Notes: a model not told the origin generated them from the sequence alone. Shown: positions 16,512 to 26,142, numbered from the stretch's first letter. The stretch: 64,000 nt of DNA from Paenibacillus phocaeensis (GCF_900021165.1 NZ_FCOQ01000009.1:1-64000), one strand, 5' to 3'. Made by a program: numbers and translations.

Positions 16512-18911
16512 TTAATTCAAGCCGATCGGCTGATCGGTTTGGCCTTGAAGCTTCACTAACCGCATCAGTACGGAAGCGGCTTCGGCTTTAGTGACCGGAC
16601 GCTGTGGGTGGAATTTACCGTTTTGCCCTTGCAGCAAACCCAGTCGTACCGCGATGGCGACATCGCCTGGCCGGGTAATTTCCTCCGCGTCGCTAAATGG
16701 GTTGACTAAGACGTCTTTCCCGTAGAAAGACGCTAACCGATCGTATTTGACGATTGATGTCAGCAGAACGGCCAATTGTTCCCGCGTCAGCACCTTATCC
16801 AGTTGCGAAGGATCCATCGTGTCGATCCAACCCAACTCGGCGGCGTAACTCACCGCCTGATAATACTTGTTGTCTGTCGGCACGCCCGCCTTCGCCGCGG
16901 ATGAGGAAACCTGCACGTAACCGGTATAATGAGGATTGGCCGCCTTGACGGCATAGGTTAACCAATCGCCCGCCGTGATCGATTCGTCCGGGTTCAGGTT
17001 CCCTTGTTCGTCGGGTTGAAGAATGCGGTATTGAATCAACGTCTTTAAATCCGCCGCTGCCCAATGGCCCTTCAGATCCTTAGGCTCTTCATATGTCCCC
17101 GCCGCTTCCGTACGGAATTCCTCAAAGGTGGTTACCCATTTCCCCGTCACCGCATCCAGGATCTGATAAGACCTTGACGGATCCTTGGACTGCGGAGAAT
17201 AAACCAGGTACACCTTGGGTTCCACGTAGGAATTGTTGATCATATACCCGCCGAATTGGGCATACTGCAATTCCAATTTGTAATTCTCCAAATAGGATTT
17301 GAGCGCTTGCTCGGCAGTTACAGTCACGGCTTTGCCGTCCGGGATCTCCGGTGGAATCGCCCCGTGATTTACCGAATAGAAGAACAATCGGCCATAGGCG
17401 TCGATCGTAATGGATACCCCACCGCCAAGCACCGGAATGTCGTTCACGTAACGATTAAGCTCGAAGCGGTATTGCTCCCCGTTCGACAGTCGGCTCCAAG
17501 ACTCCCCGCGATCCAGCAGCTTTAAGTCCCGACTGGCTTGCGGATACAGCTGGTTCACCCATTCCAAGGCGCGCTGCTTCGCTTGATCGTAGCTTATTTT
17601 GGAGACTCCCGCAGGCGCTGCCAGCGGTTTGCTCGGCTCTCCATAATTATAGGACTCAATTTGGAACTCTAAAATTTGTCCGCTCAAGGCATCGACCAAT
17701 GCATACGATTGCGCCGGAAAATAGATCGAGCCCGAGGTGTTTTGCCGCTCCTCTTCCCATCTTAACCGCCACGTTTTGCGCTCCGGATCCCGGTAATCCT
17801 TATCAAGATTCGGATATCCCAGCTTCCGTCCTTCCGGAATAGAGACCGTCTGTTCCACCAGCTTGGCCGCTTCGTCGGACGTCAATTCCACAGTGGACGT
17901 ACGCGGCTGGAACAGCTTGGTTCCCGCCGGAACTTCACTGTACGTTGCCTTCGTGGCGGTGACCTCATTGCCCTCACTGTTGATCTTATGCCCCGTCAGC
18001 GCATTGATGGCTTGGGAAGCCTCGGACGCAGGCCCCCAGGCCAAGACCCAATTCGAGATGACGCCGTTAGTATACTGCGGGACATACCCAAGCTCAACCT
18101 GGAATTCCTCCCGGAATTTCTTCTCCGCATCCGCTTGCGACACTGTTGGTACGGAGGAAGGATAGTCCATCTTCTCCCCGGGCCGGCTGAATTGCGTGAC
18201 TTCGCCGTCACCGGTTACGGTGAGATGAATCGATTCAAATCCGGAAGGCAATCCGTTCTTGAGGATACTAAAATCAAAGTTGTACTGAACGGGACCTAGC
18301 AGAGCTTCGGAATCCGTGAAAAAAACCGAATCATTTTCTTTCACTTCATCGGCTGATAGAGAGGGAACCGCCTTGGCAATAAATGCTTTCGCCTTCTCCA
18401 AGGCCTGCTCTCTCGTGAACTTCGGGGGATAATACGACGGGTTCCCCTGCTGCGGAAAACTGATGTATGTATTCATCAGATCTCCGGTCAAAGCATCAAC
18501 CTGGCTGTCAAAGCCATAGCTGCCGTTGCCGATTTCAACCTGCCAATGGATCGTCCATACATCTTGCTTGCGCGGAGCGGGGTACACGTTATGAACGCCA
18601 TATTCGACCTGGGACACCGACGCCTCCGCCAGGACCGGAAACCACTCCCGAACCTTGGCGATCGCCTGCTCCTTTGTGATTTTCGCATTGGACGGATCGG
18701 CCGCCGTCTCCCCCGATTTCGACGGACCGGTCCCCAAGTTAGTTGAACTTATGATCACCGTCGACGTGGATAACGAGGAGATTCCCGCCTCCTTCGCCAA
18801 TGCCGCACCTTGCGGCAGCGCCAATGAAAGCGCAATCAAACTGATAAATGCCATTGAGGCGGCCGGCTTCCTGCCTGCCGGCTTGCCCCATTTATGAACC
18901 CGATGCTTCAA
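16512..18911 (-). CDS. Exported YcdB/YcdC-domain protein with S-layer homology repeats
   Basis: About 799 residues. A signal peptide (basic KHRVHKWGKPAGRK, hydrophobic core, AALA cleavage region) is followed by PepSY-like YcdB/YcdC domains, with repeated helix-strand units such as ITKEQAIAKVREWFP and FTREQALEKAKAFIA. The last 190 residues form three SLH repeats (GHWAAADLKTLIQYRIL, AVSYAAELGWIDTMD, AIAVRLGLLQGQNG) that anchor proteins to the cell wall. The start is uncertain: TTG at 18911 follows GGGAAGGTG and leads straight into the signal peptide; ATG at 18980 would add 23 charged residues and has no clear ribosome site. Function is probably at the cell surface and otherwise unknown. Confidence 0.8.
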   Translation of the reverse strand: MKHRVHKWGKPAGRKPAASMAFISLIALSLALPQGAALAKEAGISSLSTSTVIISSTNLGTGPSKSGETAADPSNAKITKEQAIAKVREWFPVLAEASVSQVEYGVHNVYPAPRKQDVWTIHWQVEIGNGSYGFDSQVDALTGDLMNTYISFPQQGNPSYYPPKFTREQALEKAKAFIAKAVPSLSADEVKENDSVFFTDSEALLGPVQYNFDFSILKNGLPSGFESIHLTVTGDGEVTQFSRPGEKMDYPSSVPTVSQADAEKKFREEFQVELGYVPQYTNGVISNWVLAWGPASEASQAINALTGHKINSEGNEVTATKATYSEVPAGTKLFQPRTSTVELTSDEAAKLVEQTVSIPEGRKLGYPNLDKDYRDPERKTWRLRWEEERQNTSGSIYFPAQSYALVDALSGQILEFQIESYNYGEPSKPLAAPAGVSKISYDQAKQRALEWVNQLYPQASRDLKLLDRGESWSRLSNGEQYRFELNRYVNDIPVLGGGVSITIDAYGRLFFYSVNHGAIPPEIPDGKAVTVTAEQALKSYLENYKLELQYAQFGGYMINNSYVEPKVYLVYSPQSKDPSRSYQILDAVTGKWVTTFEEFRTEAAGTYEEPKDLKGHWAAADLKTLIQYRILQPDEQGNLNPDESITAGDWLTYAVKAANPHYTGYVQVSSSAAKAGVPTDNKYYQAVSYAAELGWIDTMDPSQLDKVLTREQLAVLLTSIVKYDRLASFYGKDVLVNPFSDAEEITRPGDVAIAVRLGLLQGQNGKFHPQRPVTKAEAASVLMRLVKLQGQTDQPIGLN

Positions 18912-18997
18912 CCGCTTCACCTTCCCACTTTTCCCTTTATTTTCTTCTCTATTGTAAAGTGGACTGTCTGTATTTTCCATCCCTAAAACGGTTTTGA

Positions 18998-19034
18998 CAA
19001 AAAAACAACCCGCAGAACTCTCTGCGAGCTGTTT
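18998..19034 (-). terminator. Terminator after mnmH
   Basis: Minus-strand CGCAGA-GAGT-TCTGCG stem, extended by flanking pairs, with GTTTTTTTG after it, directly behind the mnmH stop. Confidence 0.8.
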
Positions 19035-19049
19035 TAGGAGCATGCCGAT

Positions 19050-20090
19050 TTAAACCGGTTTAGGCAATAACCGTTCCGCCTCCGCGACCGCCTCATCAAC
19101 CGAACCCGCACGAATCACTGTAAATTCCGCATCCTCGTATTGACCCTCCGTATGAGCGTAACGCGGATCATAATAGGAAATCAGCAATAACTCCACCGCC
19201 CGATCGTAACGACCGGCAAGCAAGCATTGTTCAATTTCCGCTGCAATCGGCGTGTGAATCTTCGACTTGATCCTCCGAAAGGCCTGCAGGCAGGCTTCCG
19301 GATGGTTCCAAGGCTCGTAATCCTCCAGAATAATCTGCACGCGCGCGTCCGTCGGCAGGTCGATCCGGATATGACGGCCTTGCTCTTTCTTGGCCATGAG
19401 AAAATCGGGGACGACCGCCTTGCCGATCCGTTTGCTCTCGGCTTCCATGAGCACGTAAGGGGCCTCGCGATAACGCAGCAAGTCCTCCAGCAGCAGGGAG
19501 TCGAACATCTTCTGGTTGCGGGCTTGCAGTCCGATTTGGCCAAATACCGATCCCCTGTGCCCGGCCATGCCTTCCAGGTCCATGACGGGATAACCCTTGT
19601 CCTGCAGCTTGCGGAGCAGCAGCGTTTTGCCGCTTCCGGTATTCCCGTGAATCACCGTCAAATCGGGGGCGAATTCCATTCCCTCCAGCGTGCTGACAAC
19701 CCACTGACGATAAGCCCGGTACCCGCCGCTCAACCGGTAGGTGTGAATATCCATCAGGCTAAGAAGGGTAGCTGTCGTACGGCTTCGCATCCCGCCGCGC
19801 CAGCAAAACACCGCTTTGCGTCCGGAGATTTCCGCAAATTTCCGCACGAAGTCCGGCAGCTTGGCCGAAACGACTTCAAGCCCGCGCTGTTTGGCGGCTT
19901 CTACGCTCACTTGTTTGTATAAGGTCCCGATTTCCGCCCGCTCCCGATCATCAAACAGCGGAATATTCAAGCTGCCCGGAATCGTGGATTCGGCGAACTC
20001 CGAGGGCGATCTCACGTCGATCATCGTAATCGCTTTGCGCTCCCGTTGTTCCACCCAGTCTTCCAGACTCAAATCCTGAAACATATCCAA
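19050..20090 (-). CDS. mnmH: tRNA 2-selenouridine synthase
   Basis: A 346-residue enzyme (MnmH/SelU, YbbB) that replaces the sulfur of 2-thiouridine at wobble position 34 of certain tRNAs with selenium from selenophosphate. The N-terminal rhodanese domain holds the catalytic cysteine in AVFCWRGGMRSR (Cys96); the C-terminal part has a P-loop GNTGSGKT (149-156). Both halves are complete. It follows selD with a 16-base gap and is clearly cotranscribed, so selenophosphate made by SelD feeds this step. Confidence 0.92.
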   Translation of the reverse strand: MDMFQDLSLEDWVEQRERKAITMIDVRSPSEFAESTIPGSLNIPLFDDRERAEIGTLYKQVSVEAAKQRGLEVVSAKLPDFVRKFAEISGRKAVFCWRGGMRSRTTATLLSLMDIHTYRLSGGYRAYRQWVVSTLEGMEFAPDLTVIHGNTGSGKTLLLRKLQDKGYPVMDLEGMAGHRGSVFGQIGLQARNQKMFDSLLLEDLLRYREAPYVLMEAESKRIGKAVVPDFLMAKKEQGRHIRIDLPTDARVQIILEDYEPWNHPEACLQAFRRIKSKIHTPIAAEIEQCLLAGRYDRAVELLLISYYDPRYAHTEGQYEDAEFTVIRAGSVDEAVAEAERLLPKPV

Positions 20091-20106
20091 TGCTGCAAAC
20101 CCCTTC

Positions 20107-21159
20107 CTACGCTTCCACCACGATATGGCCCGCGTTCTCCGCAGTAACTGTGCCGATAAGACTGGCTTCGACGCCGGCTTGACGCAGGTCGGCCAGCAGT
20201 TGTTCGCTTTGGTGCGGGTTCACCGAAATCAGCAAGCCCCCCGAGGTTACCGCATCGCACAAAATATAACGGTCGATCTGGTCCAGCGAATCCGGGAACG
20301 TGATGTCCGCCTCTACGTGGGCATAGTTGTTCTTGGTCCCGCCAGGGACAAACCCTTGCTCCGCCAATTCCCGCACGCGCGGAAGCACAGGGACGCTGCC
20401 GTGCGAGAGGGTGATCCCGGCGCCGCTGCCCTTAGCCATCTCCAGGGCATGGCCCATCAGGCCAAAGCCGGTGACATCTGTACAAGCGTGTACGTCGTAC
20501 GGCTCCATGATTTCAGCGGCCGTCTTGTTCAGCGTGGCCATGACCGCGGTGACGCGCAACGTCTCCTCCGCGCTTAACTGATCCTTCTTAATCGAGGTCG
20601 TCATGATTCCAACGCCGATCGGCTTGGTCAGGATCAGCTTGTCCCCCGGCTTGGCGCCGGCATTCGTTCTCACTTTGTCCGGGTGGACCAAACCGGTCAC
20701 CGCCAAGCCAAATTTGGGCTCCTTGTCATCGATGGAATGACCGCCTACCAGCGTTGCCCCCGCCTCTTTGACCTTGTCTCCTGCGCCGCGCAGGATATCG
20801 GCCAGAATGCTCTTATCCAATGTGGATATTGGAAACGCCACGATATTCAGTACCGTCAGCGGCTTGCCGCCCATCGCATAAATATCGCTAAGCGCATTGG
20901 CAGCGGCGATCTGTCCGAACGAATACGGATCGTCGACGATCGGCGTAAAGAAATCAACCGTCTGTACCAGTGCCAACTCATCATTTAACCGGTATACCCC
21001 GGCATCATCACTGGTATCCAGACCTACCAGCAAATCCGGATTCGGCACCGTAGGCGGGAGACTCCGAATCACCTGCATCAGGTCGGCCGGGCCGATTTTG
21101 CAGCCGCAGCCTCCTTTGCTGGACAAGGATGTCAATTTTACAGGTTCAGCAGTAGACAT
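20107..21159 (-). CDS. selD: Selenide, water dikinase (selenophosphate synthetase)
   Basis: A 350-residue enzyme that makes selenophosphate from selenide and ATP. The N-terminal catalytic loop reads SKGGCGCKIGP: cysteine (Cys18), not selenocysteine, and the following lysine are present. DDAGVYRLND, GGHSIDDKEPKFGLAVTG and DVTGFGLMGHALEMA are the metal- and ATP-binding signatures. No selA or selB is in the window, so the visible use of selenium is tRNA modification through mnmH downstream. Confidence 0.93.
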   Translation of the reverse strand: MSTAEPVKLTSLSSKGGCGCKIGPADLMQVIRSLPPTVPNPDLLVGLDTSDDAGVYRLNDELALVQTVDFFTPIVDDPYSFGQIAAANALSDIYAMGGKPLTVLNIVAFPISTLDKSILADILRGAGDKVKEAGATLVGGHSIDDKEPKFGLAVTGLVHPDKVRTNAGAKPGDKLILTKPIGVGIMTTSIKKDQLSAEETLRVTAVMATLNKTAAEIMEPYDVHACTDVTGFGLMGHALEMAKGSGAGITLSHGSVPVLPRVRELAEQGFVPGGTKNNYAHVEADITFPDSLDQIDRYILCDAVTSGGLLISVNPHQSEQLLADLRQAGVEASLIGTVTAENAGHIVVEA

Positions 21160-21356
21160 TATTGATCACAATCCTTTCCTACATTCTGATAGGAATCCCT
21201 ACTTCATCTAGATTCAAGCGTACTCCAGTTGCGGTATAAAAGGCAACCGCTGGCTGCTGCTAGGACGGAATTGATATAGTTCACTTGCCATCGTATGGTA
21301 TACTATATTTCGTGTGTTTAATCAAATCTGAATGATCGTGGAGGGAATCTAGAAGT

Positions 21357-22439
21357 ATGGTTACATCTTCATCAAGCAGCAACTACCCGCCTCAACAACC
21401 ACACGGCTTCAATAAACGCAGAACGGTGGGGTTTGCCGTTCTGTTTCTCATCATAGCCATCGCCGGCTTAAGTTATGTCAAGTGGTGGCCTTATTACGGA
21501 AAAGCGTTCAAAGCGATCACCGAGCATACGATCGGCTCCTCAATCCTCGGCGCGGACGCTTCCGGCGCGATCTCATGGAACTCCGCACTAGATTATGCCG
21601 CCGCCTATTTCAAATCGGTCTGGAAGGCAGCCGTTCTGGGCATTGTGCTCGGCTCGCTGGTTCAAGTCCTGCTTCCGGCTCAGTGGCTTTATAAAGTCCT
21701 TGGCAGCAGCCGATTCAAGAGTACCTTCCTCGGCGGCCTCGTCTCCTTACCGGGGATGATGTGCACCTGCTGCGCCGCCCCGATTGCTGCCGGCTTGCGC
21801 AAACGCAATGTCTCCGTTGGGGCCAGCCTGGCCTTCTGGATCGGCAATCCGGTGCTGAACCCGGCAACGCTGATTTTCATGACTTTCGTGTTGTCCTGGA
21901 AATTCACCCTGCTCCGCCTCGTCTTCGGGATCGTCCTGACGTTCGGGGTCAGTTATTTGGCCAATCGTCTGGCCAAAGGTCAGCAGGTTCCCGCTCCGGC
22001 GGAAATGGAACGAGCTGAGGCTGCGGCCGAGATCAAGAACGAAGGCTCGTTTGCCCTGCGTTGGCTGAAGAGCCTTGGGATGATGATCCTGAATGTCGTT
22101 CCGGCGTACCTGTTGTCCGTCCTGCTCCTGGGCGCTTTCCAGGGTGTCCTGTTCCCGGTAGAACTCGGCGGCGGAATCCTGGCGATCCTGTTGTTCGCCC
22201 TCGTCGGCACCTTGTTCGTCATCCCGACAGCCGCGGAAATTCCGATAATTCAATCGTTTACCGCGCTGGGACTTGGCGCCGGCCCGGCTGCCGCTCTGCT
22301 GCTTACGCTCCCGTCCATTAGCCTGCCATCCCTGTTGATGGTGTCGCGTTCCTTCCCTCGCAAAGTGCTGGGGTTCGTATTCGCCTCCGTCGTGCTTCTC
22401 GGGATCGTAGCCGGAGCTGTTGGAGCCTGGTTGCTGTAG
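21357..22439 (+). CDS. Putative permease (DUF318/ArsP-like family)
   Basis: A 360-residue membrane protein with about eight spans in two similar halves, each with a glycine/proline-rich core (LPGMMCTCCAAPIAAGLRKR; TLFVIPTAAEIPIIQ). The first half has a CTCC cluster near residues 136-139 where ArsP-type permeases carry a Cys-x-Cys. Relatives export methylarsenicals or are uncharacterised. It is divergent from selD-mnmH (197-base gap), which makes a link to selenium or thiol compounds possible but unproven. Confidence 0.72.
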   Translation: MVTSSSSSNYPPQQPHGFNKRRTVGFAVLFLIIAIAGLSYVKWWPYYGKAFKAITEHTIGSSILGADASGAISWNSALDYAAAYFKSVWKAAVLGIVLGSLVQVLLPAQWLYKVLGSSRFKSTFLGGLVSLPGMMCTCCAAPIAAGLRKRNVSVGASLAFWIGNPVLNPATLIFMTFVLSWKFTLLRLVFGIVLTFGVSYLANRLAKGQQVPAPAEMERAEAAAEIKNEGSFALRWLKSLGMMILNVVPAYLLSVLLLGAFQGVLFPVELGGGILAILLFALVGTLFVIPTAAEIPIIQSFTALGLGAGPAAALLLTLPSISLPSLLMVSRSFPRKVLGFVFASVVLLGIVAGAVGAWLL

Positions 22440-22492
22440 TAGAATCAGAGACACCTTCAAGGAGACCCCATTTCGGAAGATGGGAGGGAACG

Positions 22493-22534
22493 CAAAAAAA
22501 CAGCCCGATGTCCGGCGAGGGACTTCGGGCTGTT
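22493..22534 (-). terminator. Terminator of the BstA-like gene
   Basis: Minus-strand AACAGCCCGA...TCGGGCTGTT followed by TTTTTTTG. It lies between convergent genes and serves mainly the minus-strand one. Confidence 0.75.
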
Positions 22535-22555
22535 AGGGTGAAAATGAGATCTGAA

Positions 22556-23077
22556 CTAAAGGTCTAACTTTGTTCTTAAGGCGGTAATATGGGCAAGATG
22601 ATGATTCCCGTGCCAGGCGTAACTGCCGAGATTATACGCCAAGCTGGTTGACTTCCCCGTCTCGGGGTGATGGAACTCACGAGCATAATCCGCGTCGCTG
22701 AGCGATCTCAACAGATGGGTCCAGCGGCGGTGCAGCGCTTCAAGGAGCAGCAGCGAAACTTCAATATCCCCTTCGTAGTCTGCCAGCGTCGCCCAGCGGT
22801 CTTCGAAGTACGGACGGATGGTCGGCGTCTCTTCGGTCAGCGCCAGCTTAAAGCGGGTATATGCATTGAGATGGCTGTCGGGCAAATGGTGTACGACCTG
22901 ACGCAAAGTCCATCCCCCTTCACGGTAGGGAAGATTCAGCTGATCTTCACTTAAACCGGCCACCGCCTGCCTCAAACGCGCCGGCAGCGTCTCGATCTCA
23001 TGTATCCATTGCTCCCGCTGCGCCGCGGTAATCTCGCCTTCGAATGCATACTTGCCTATCGGGTATCTCGGGTCCAT
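22556..23077 (-). CDS. bstA: BstA/YfiT-like bacillithiol transferase (DinB superfamily)
   Basis: A 173-residue four-helix metalloprotein. It begins DPRYPIGKY, has the metal ligand motif VVHHLPDSH (His64, His69) and the C-terminal WHGNHHLAHI, all characteristic of YfiT/BstA. In Bacillus BstA joins bacillithiol to electrophiles, a glutathione-S-transferase-like detoxification. It stands alone, with its own terminator. The assignment rests on family motifs; the older label is putative metal-dependent hydrolase. Confidence 0.82.
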   Translation of the reverse strand: MDPRYPIGKYAFEGEITAAQREQWIHEIETLPARLRQAVAGLSEDQLNLPYREGGWTLRQVVHHLPDSHLNAYTRFKLALTEETPTIRPYFEDRWATLADYEGDIEVSLLLLEALHRRWTHLLRSLSDADYAREFHHPETGKSTSLAYNLGSYAWHGNHHLAHITALRTKLDL

Positions 23078-23167
23078 AACTAGGTTCGCCTCCTGATCAG
23101 GAATAAACAGCTTCTTTCTTGTTGATTCATTTATACCTGATCAAGGGTCGCCTTGTCGATAGATAAC

Positions 23168-25525
23168 CTATTCAGTAGAATCAGGAACCTCTGATTTTCT
23201 TATCATCGCTGAAGGATCGTAATTGGCGACGACCAGAATGTCCATATGCCGAGCTCGCCGAAGCAACGAAGGGATAACCTCTCCCCGCCATAACCGCTGC
23301 CACAGGCTTCTCCCCGATTGACCCAGGATGATCTGTGTGCTGCCGAGCTCGTTCGCCCTGCGGACTAGCACTTCCCCAAGCTTACGCGTACGAGGTCCCG
23401 TCTGCATCTCAAACGCACCGCCGAGACGACGAGTCAAGCGCTCGATCGCTTGAAGCCGCTCAAGCTCCTGCGGAGTGAGTTCACTCCCGGTATGCCGGTA
23501 GAATACATGCCAGCTGGCCTTCAGCCGGTAGGCGATTCGGAAACCGCGTCGGATGAGGCGCTCGGCGCCTGAACTCAACGTAACCCCTACGAAGATCACC
23601 TCGTTTCGATTGGCGGCCCCTCGCAGCGGGCTGCGGCGCTGCCACGATTCCAGCCGCTCATCCACGTCATCGGCAAGCTCCCGAAGCGCCAGCTCGCGCA
23701 AGGCGATCAGGTTGCCGGTTTTGAAGAAATTTCCCAGCGCTTGGTCTACTTTGTCCATCGCATAGATTTTCCCTTCCCGCATCCGCCCCTGCAAGGCTTT
23801 GGGAGCAACGTCGATCAGTTCGACTTCATCGGCCTGGCGAAGGATGAAATCAGGTACGGTCTCGCGAACCCGAACGCCGGTGATTTGCGCCACCGCGTCA
23901 TTCAAGCTCTCCAGATGCTGCACGTTCATCGTCGAAATAACGGAAATCCCGGCTTCCAGAATTTCCAATACGTCTTCGTATCGCTTCTTGTATTTGCTCC
24001 CGGGCATGTTCGTATGGGCCAGCTCATCGACCAGCACGGCCTCTGGATTCGCAGCCAAGATCGCCGCCGTATCCATCTCTTCCAGTTGCGTCCCGCGATA
24101 ATCGAGGACAGCTCGAGGGATCAAGGGCAGCTGGCCCATTTGGGCAGCGGTTTCCGAACGTCCATGAGTCTCAAGGAGGCCGATACGCACATCAATTCCT
24201 TTCTTGCGCAGATCATTGCCTTCCCGAAGCATCGTATAGGTCTTGCCAACGCCGGGAGCAGCGCCGATGTAGACTTTGAACCGGCCGCGGCGAATCCGCC
24301 CGATTTGCCGCTTGACCTCCGCTTCGCTCAACCGCCGATACGGCTCTGCGCCCCCTTGCTCCACACGGGTTTTGGCCGGGAGAATGCGCTCCCCCTCGGC
24401 CTCGGCTCGGTCGGCCACGACGAAGATATCCACGTTCCTCGTCTGCTTCAGAATATCCCCCACAATCGAGCCTTGCCAGAATTCCTGCATCCGGGTTTGC
24501 TTGGAATGGCCCAACACAATGCGGGTCACTCGGTTCTCCAGAGCATAGTGAACCAGAGCCGGCGCCAGCATCCTTCTCGAGGGGAGGGGGAGCTCGGTAA
24601 ATTCCGCACCCACCTTCTCTGCCAGTTGAGTCAGCGAACGTTTGAACGCCGTTGCCTCCGGAGACCGTTTGCGCCGCGGATTTGCGAAAGCCACAACGAG
24701 CAGATCGCCATTTAACCGCTTGGCAATTTGCTGTCCCCGCCGCACGTAAATCGATCCGTTCCAATGATATTGAGCCGATACCAGAATTCGCTCCGCTACG
24801 CCCGCCGCTCCGATGAATCCCTGCTCCTCCCGATATTTCTCCAGCGTTTCATTGACGCCTTCGGCCATCCAGCGAAGCGCCAACTCCCGCAGAACCCCAA
24901 GATTCCCGCGGTTGAACACCGCCTTGTGCGGAATATTGCGGAGTTGGCCCGCCGACAGGCGCTGGAGCAGCGTCTCCGGGGACACGTCAATGAGCCGGAC
25001 TTCATCGGCCAACTCCAGCGTCCCTTCCGGCACCGTGTCCTTGACCTCCATGCCGACGAGCTTCTGCACCAGCTCCGTCATCCCGCGAAGCTCATAAATG
25101 TTCACCGTCGTAATGACGCTGATCCCGTGGCCAAGCAAATCGTGAATATCGTCGAGACGCGTCGGGAACCGAGCTCCTTCACGGTTCTTGTGCGCCAGAC
25201 CGTCGACAAGCACGACTTCAGGATTGCGCGCAACCAGTGCCTCCAGATTCAAATCTTCCTTCTCCACGCCATCCTGTTTCCAATGGATACCGGGGAGGCT
25301 TTCTAATCCGGCGAGCTGCTCTGCTGTCTCCGGCCCTTGCTGCGTTGAAACGGCGCATACAACGACGTCGATGCCCTCCGCCTTCAGCATTTGTCCTTCT
25401 CGCAGCATGTGGTACGTTTTTCCCGATCCGTTAACCGCCCCGACATACACCTTAAGACGTCCCCGATGCAGCTCGTAAATCGATTTGAGGATATCCTCCG
25501 GCGATTTTCGCTTGAAGCTCTGCAA
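23168..25525 (-). CDS. Tandem KdpD N-terminal modules without kinase domain
   Basis: 785 residues built as two copies of the KdpD N-terminal half: KdpD domain (about 8-228) plus USP domain (240-372), then KdpD domain (401-625) plus USP domain (640-770). Copy two is orthodox: Walker A GAAPGVGKT (421-429) and VDELAHTN (499-506). Copy one has drifted: GAVNGSGKT (29-37) and VDGLAHKN (107-114), losing the acidic residue. There are no transmembrane segments, histidine-kinase or ATPase domains, and no kdpE follows. USP domains of Firmicute KdpD proteins bind c-di-AMP, so this is probably a cytoplasmic sensor of the Kdp pump rather than a kinase. It is the last gene of the kdp operon, 21 bases after kdpC. 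Confidence 0.85.
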   Translation of the reverse strand: MQSFKRKSPEDILKSIYELHRGRLKVYVGAVNGSGKTYHMLREGQMLKAEGIDVVVCAVSTQQGPETAEQLAGLESLPGIHWKQDGVEKEDLNLEALVARNPEVVLVDGLAHKNREGARFPTRLDDIHDLLGHGISVITTVNIYELRGMTELVQKLVGMEVKDTVPEGTLELADEVRLIDVSPETLLQRLSAGQLRNIPHKAVFNRGNLGVLRELALRWMAEGVNETLEKYREEQGFIGAAGVAERILVSAQYHWNGSIYVRRGQQIAKRLNGDLLVVAFANPRRKRSPEATAFKRSLTQLAEKVGAEFTELPLPSRRMLAPALVHYALENRVTRIVLGHSKQTRMQEFWQGSIVGDILKQTRNVDIFVVADRAEAEGERILPAKTRVEQGGAEPYRRLSEAEVKRQIGRIRRGRFKVYIGAAPGVGKTYTMLREGNDLRKKGIDVRIGLLETHGRSETAAQMGQLPLIPRAVLDYRGTQLEEMDTAAILAANPEAVLVDELAHTNMPGSKYKKRYEDVLEILEAGISVISTMNVQHLESLNDAVAQITGVRVRETVPDFILRQADEVELIDVAPKALQGRMREGKIYAMDKVDQALGNFFKTGNLIALRELALRELADDVDERLESWQRRSPLRGAANRNEVIFVGVTLSSGAERLIRRGFRIAYRLKASWHVFYRHTGSELTPQELERLQAIERLTRRLGGAFEMQTGPRTRKLGEVLVRRANELGSTQIILGQSGRSLWQRLWRGEVIPSLLRRARHMDILVVANYDPSAMIRKSEVPDSTE

Positions 25526-25546
25526 AACGTCAATGCCTCCTATGGT

Positions 25547-26116
25547 TTATTTCGCGGATCTCAGTTGAACGTCGAGATTGAGCTCCAAAACGTTGACTCC
25601 CGGTTCGCCGAGAATCCCCAGATCCCGCCCCCGGGTATGGTCGCGCACCATTCGTTCCAGCTCTTTGGCAGGAATTCCTGTCGCCTGGCTGACCCTCGGA
25701 ATTTGGGTTCGAGCTGCTGCGGGACTAATCTCCGGATCAAGGCCCGAACCGGAGTTCGTAATCAGATCGATCGGCAGCTTGCTAACCGGTACATTCGGAT
25801 GATCTTGCTTCCACGCTTCTACTGCGTCGGCCGTCCGCTGCAGCAAATCAGCATTGGAAGGCGCATAGTTCGGCGTTCCTGAAGCCCCCGCATCATACTC
25901 GATACTGGACACGCGGCCGTGGAAGAAGAACGGTTCCGAGAAACTTTGACCTATCAACCGCGAGCCAACCACTTCGTGACTCTCATTATAAATCAGGCTT
26001 CCATTGGCTTTCTCCGGCATAGCAGCTTGTGCGATCCCCCATACAGCCAATTGATACAGGGCGATAACCGCCATCAACACAAGGCCGGCTCGAAGGGTCA
26101 CCCCTATCGTCCGCAT
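25547..26116 (-). CDS. kdpC: Potassium-transporting ATPase subunit C
   Basis: A 189-residue KdpC: one N-terminal membrane span (LVLMAVIALYQLAVWGIAQ), then an extracytoplasmic domain with SRLIGQSF, FHGRVSS, NYAPSNADL and DLITNSGSGLDPEISPAAA, all typical. KdpC stabilises the KdpFABC complex and its interaction with ATP and K+. The ATG at 26116 is chosen; it lies 26 bases after the kdpB stop. Confidence 0.92.
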   Translation of the reverse strand: MRTIGVTLRAGLVLMAVIALYQLAVWGIAQAAMPEKANGSLIYNESHEVVGSRLIGQSFSEPFFFHGRVSSIEYDAGASGTPNYAPSNADLLQRTADAVEAWKQDHPNVPVSKLPIDLITNSGSGLDPEISPAAARTQIPRVSQATGIPAKELERMVRDHTRGRDLGILGEPGVNVLELNLDVQLRSAK

Positions 26117-26142
26117 AGTTTCATCAATCCTTCCTGGAAATT

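Noticed and set aside
18911..19043. Start of the YcdB-SLH protein upstream of 18980
   Set aside because: The reading frame there is the mnmH terminator hairpin itself.
20107..21159. Selenocysteine-containing SelD
   Set aside because: The catalytic codon is TGC (Cys18) and there is no in-frame TGA, so no Sec is needed.
23168..25525. Ordinary KdpD sensor kinase
   Set aside because: After the second USP domain the protein ends at 785 residues without membrane spans, an H-box or an ATPase domain.
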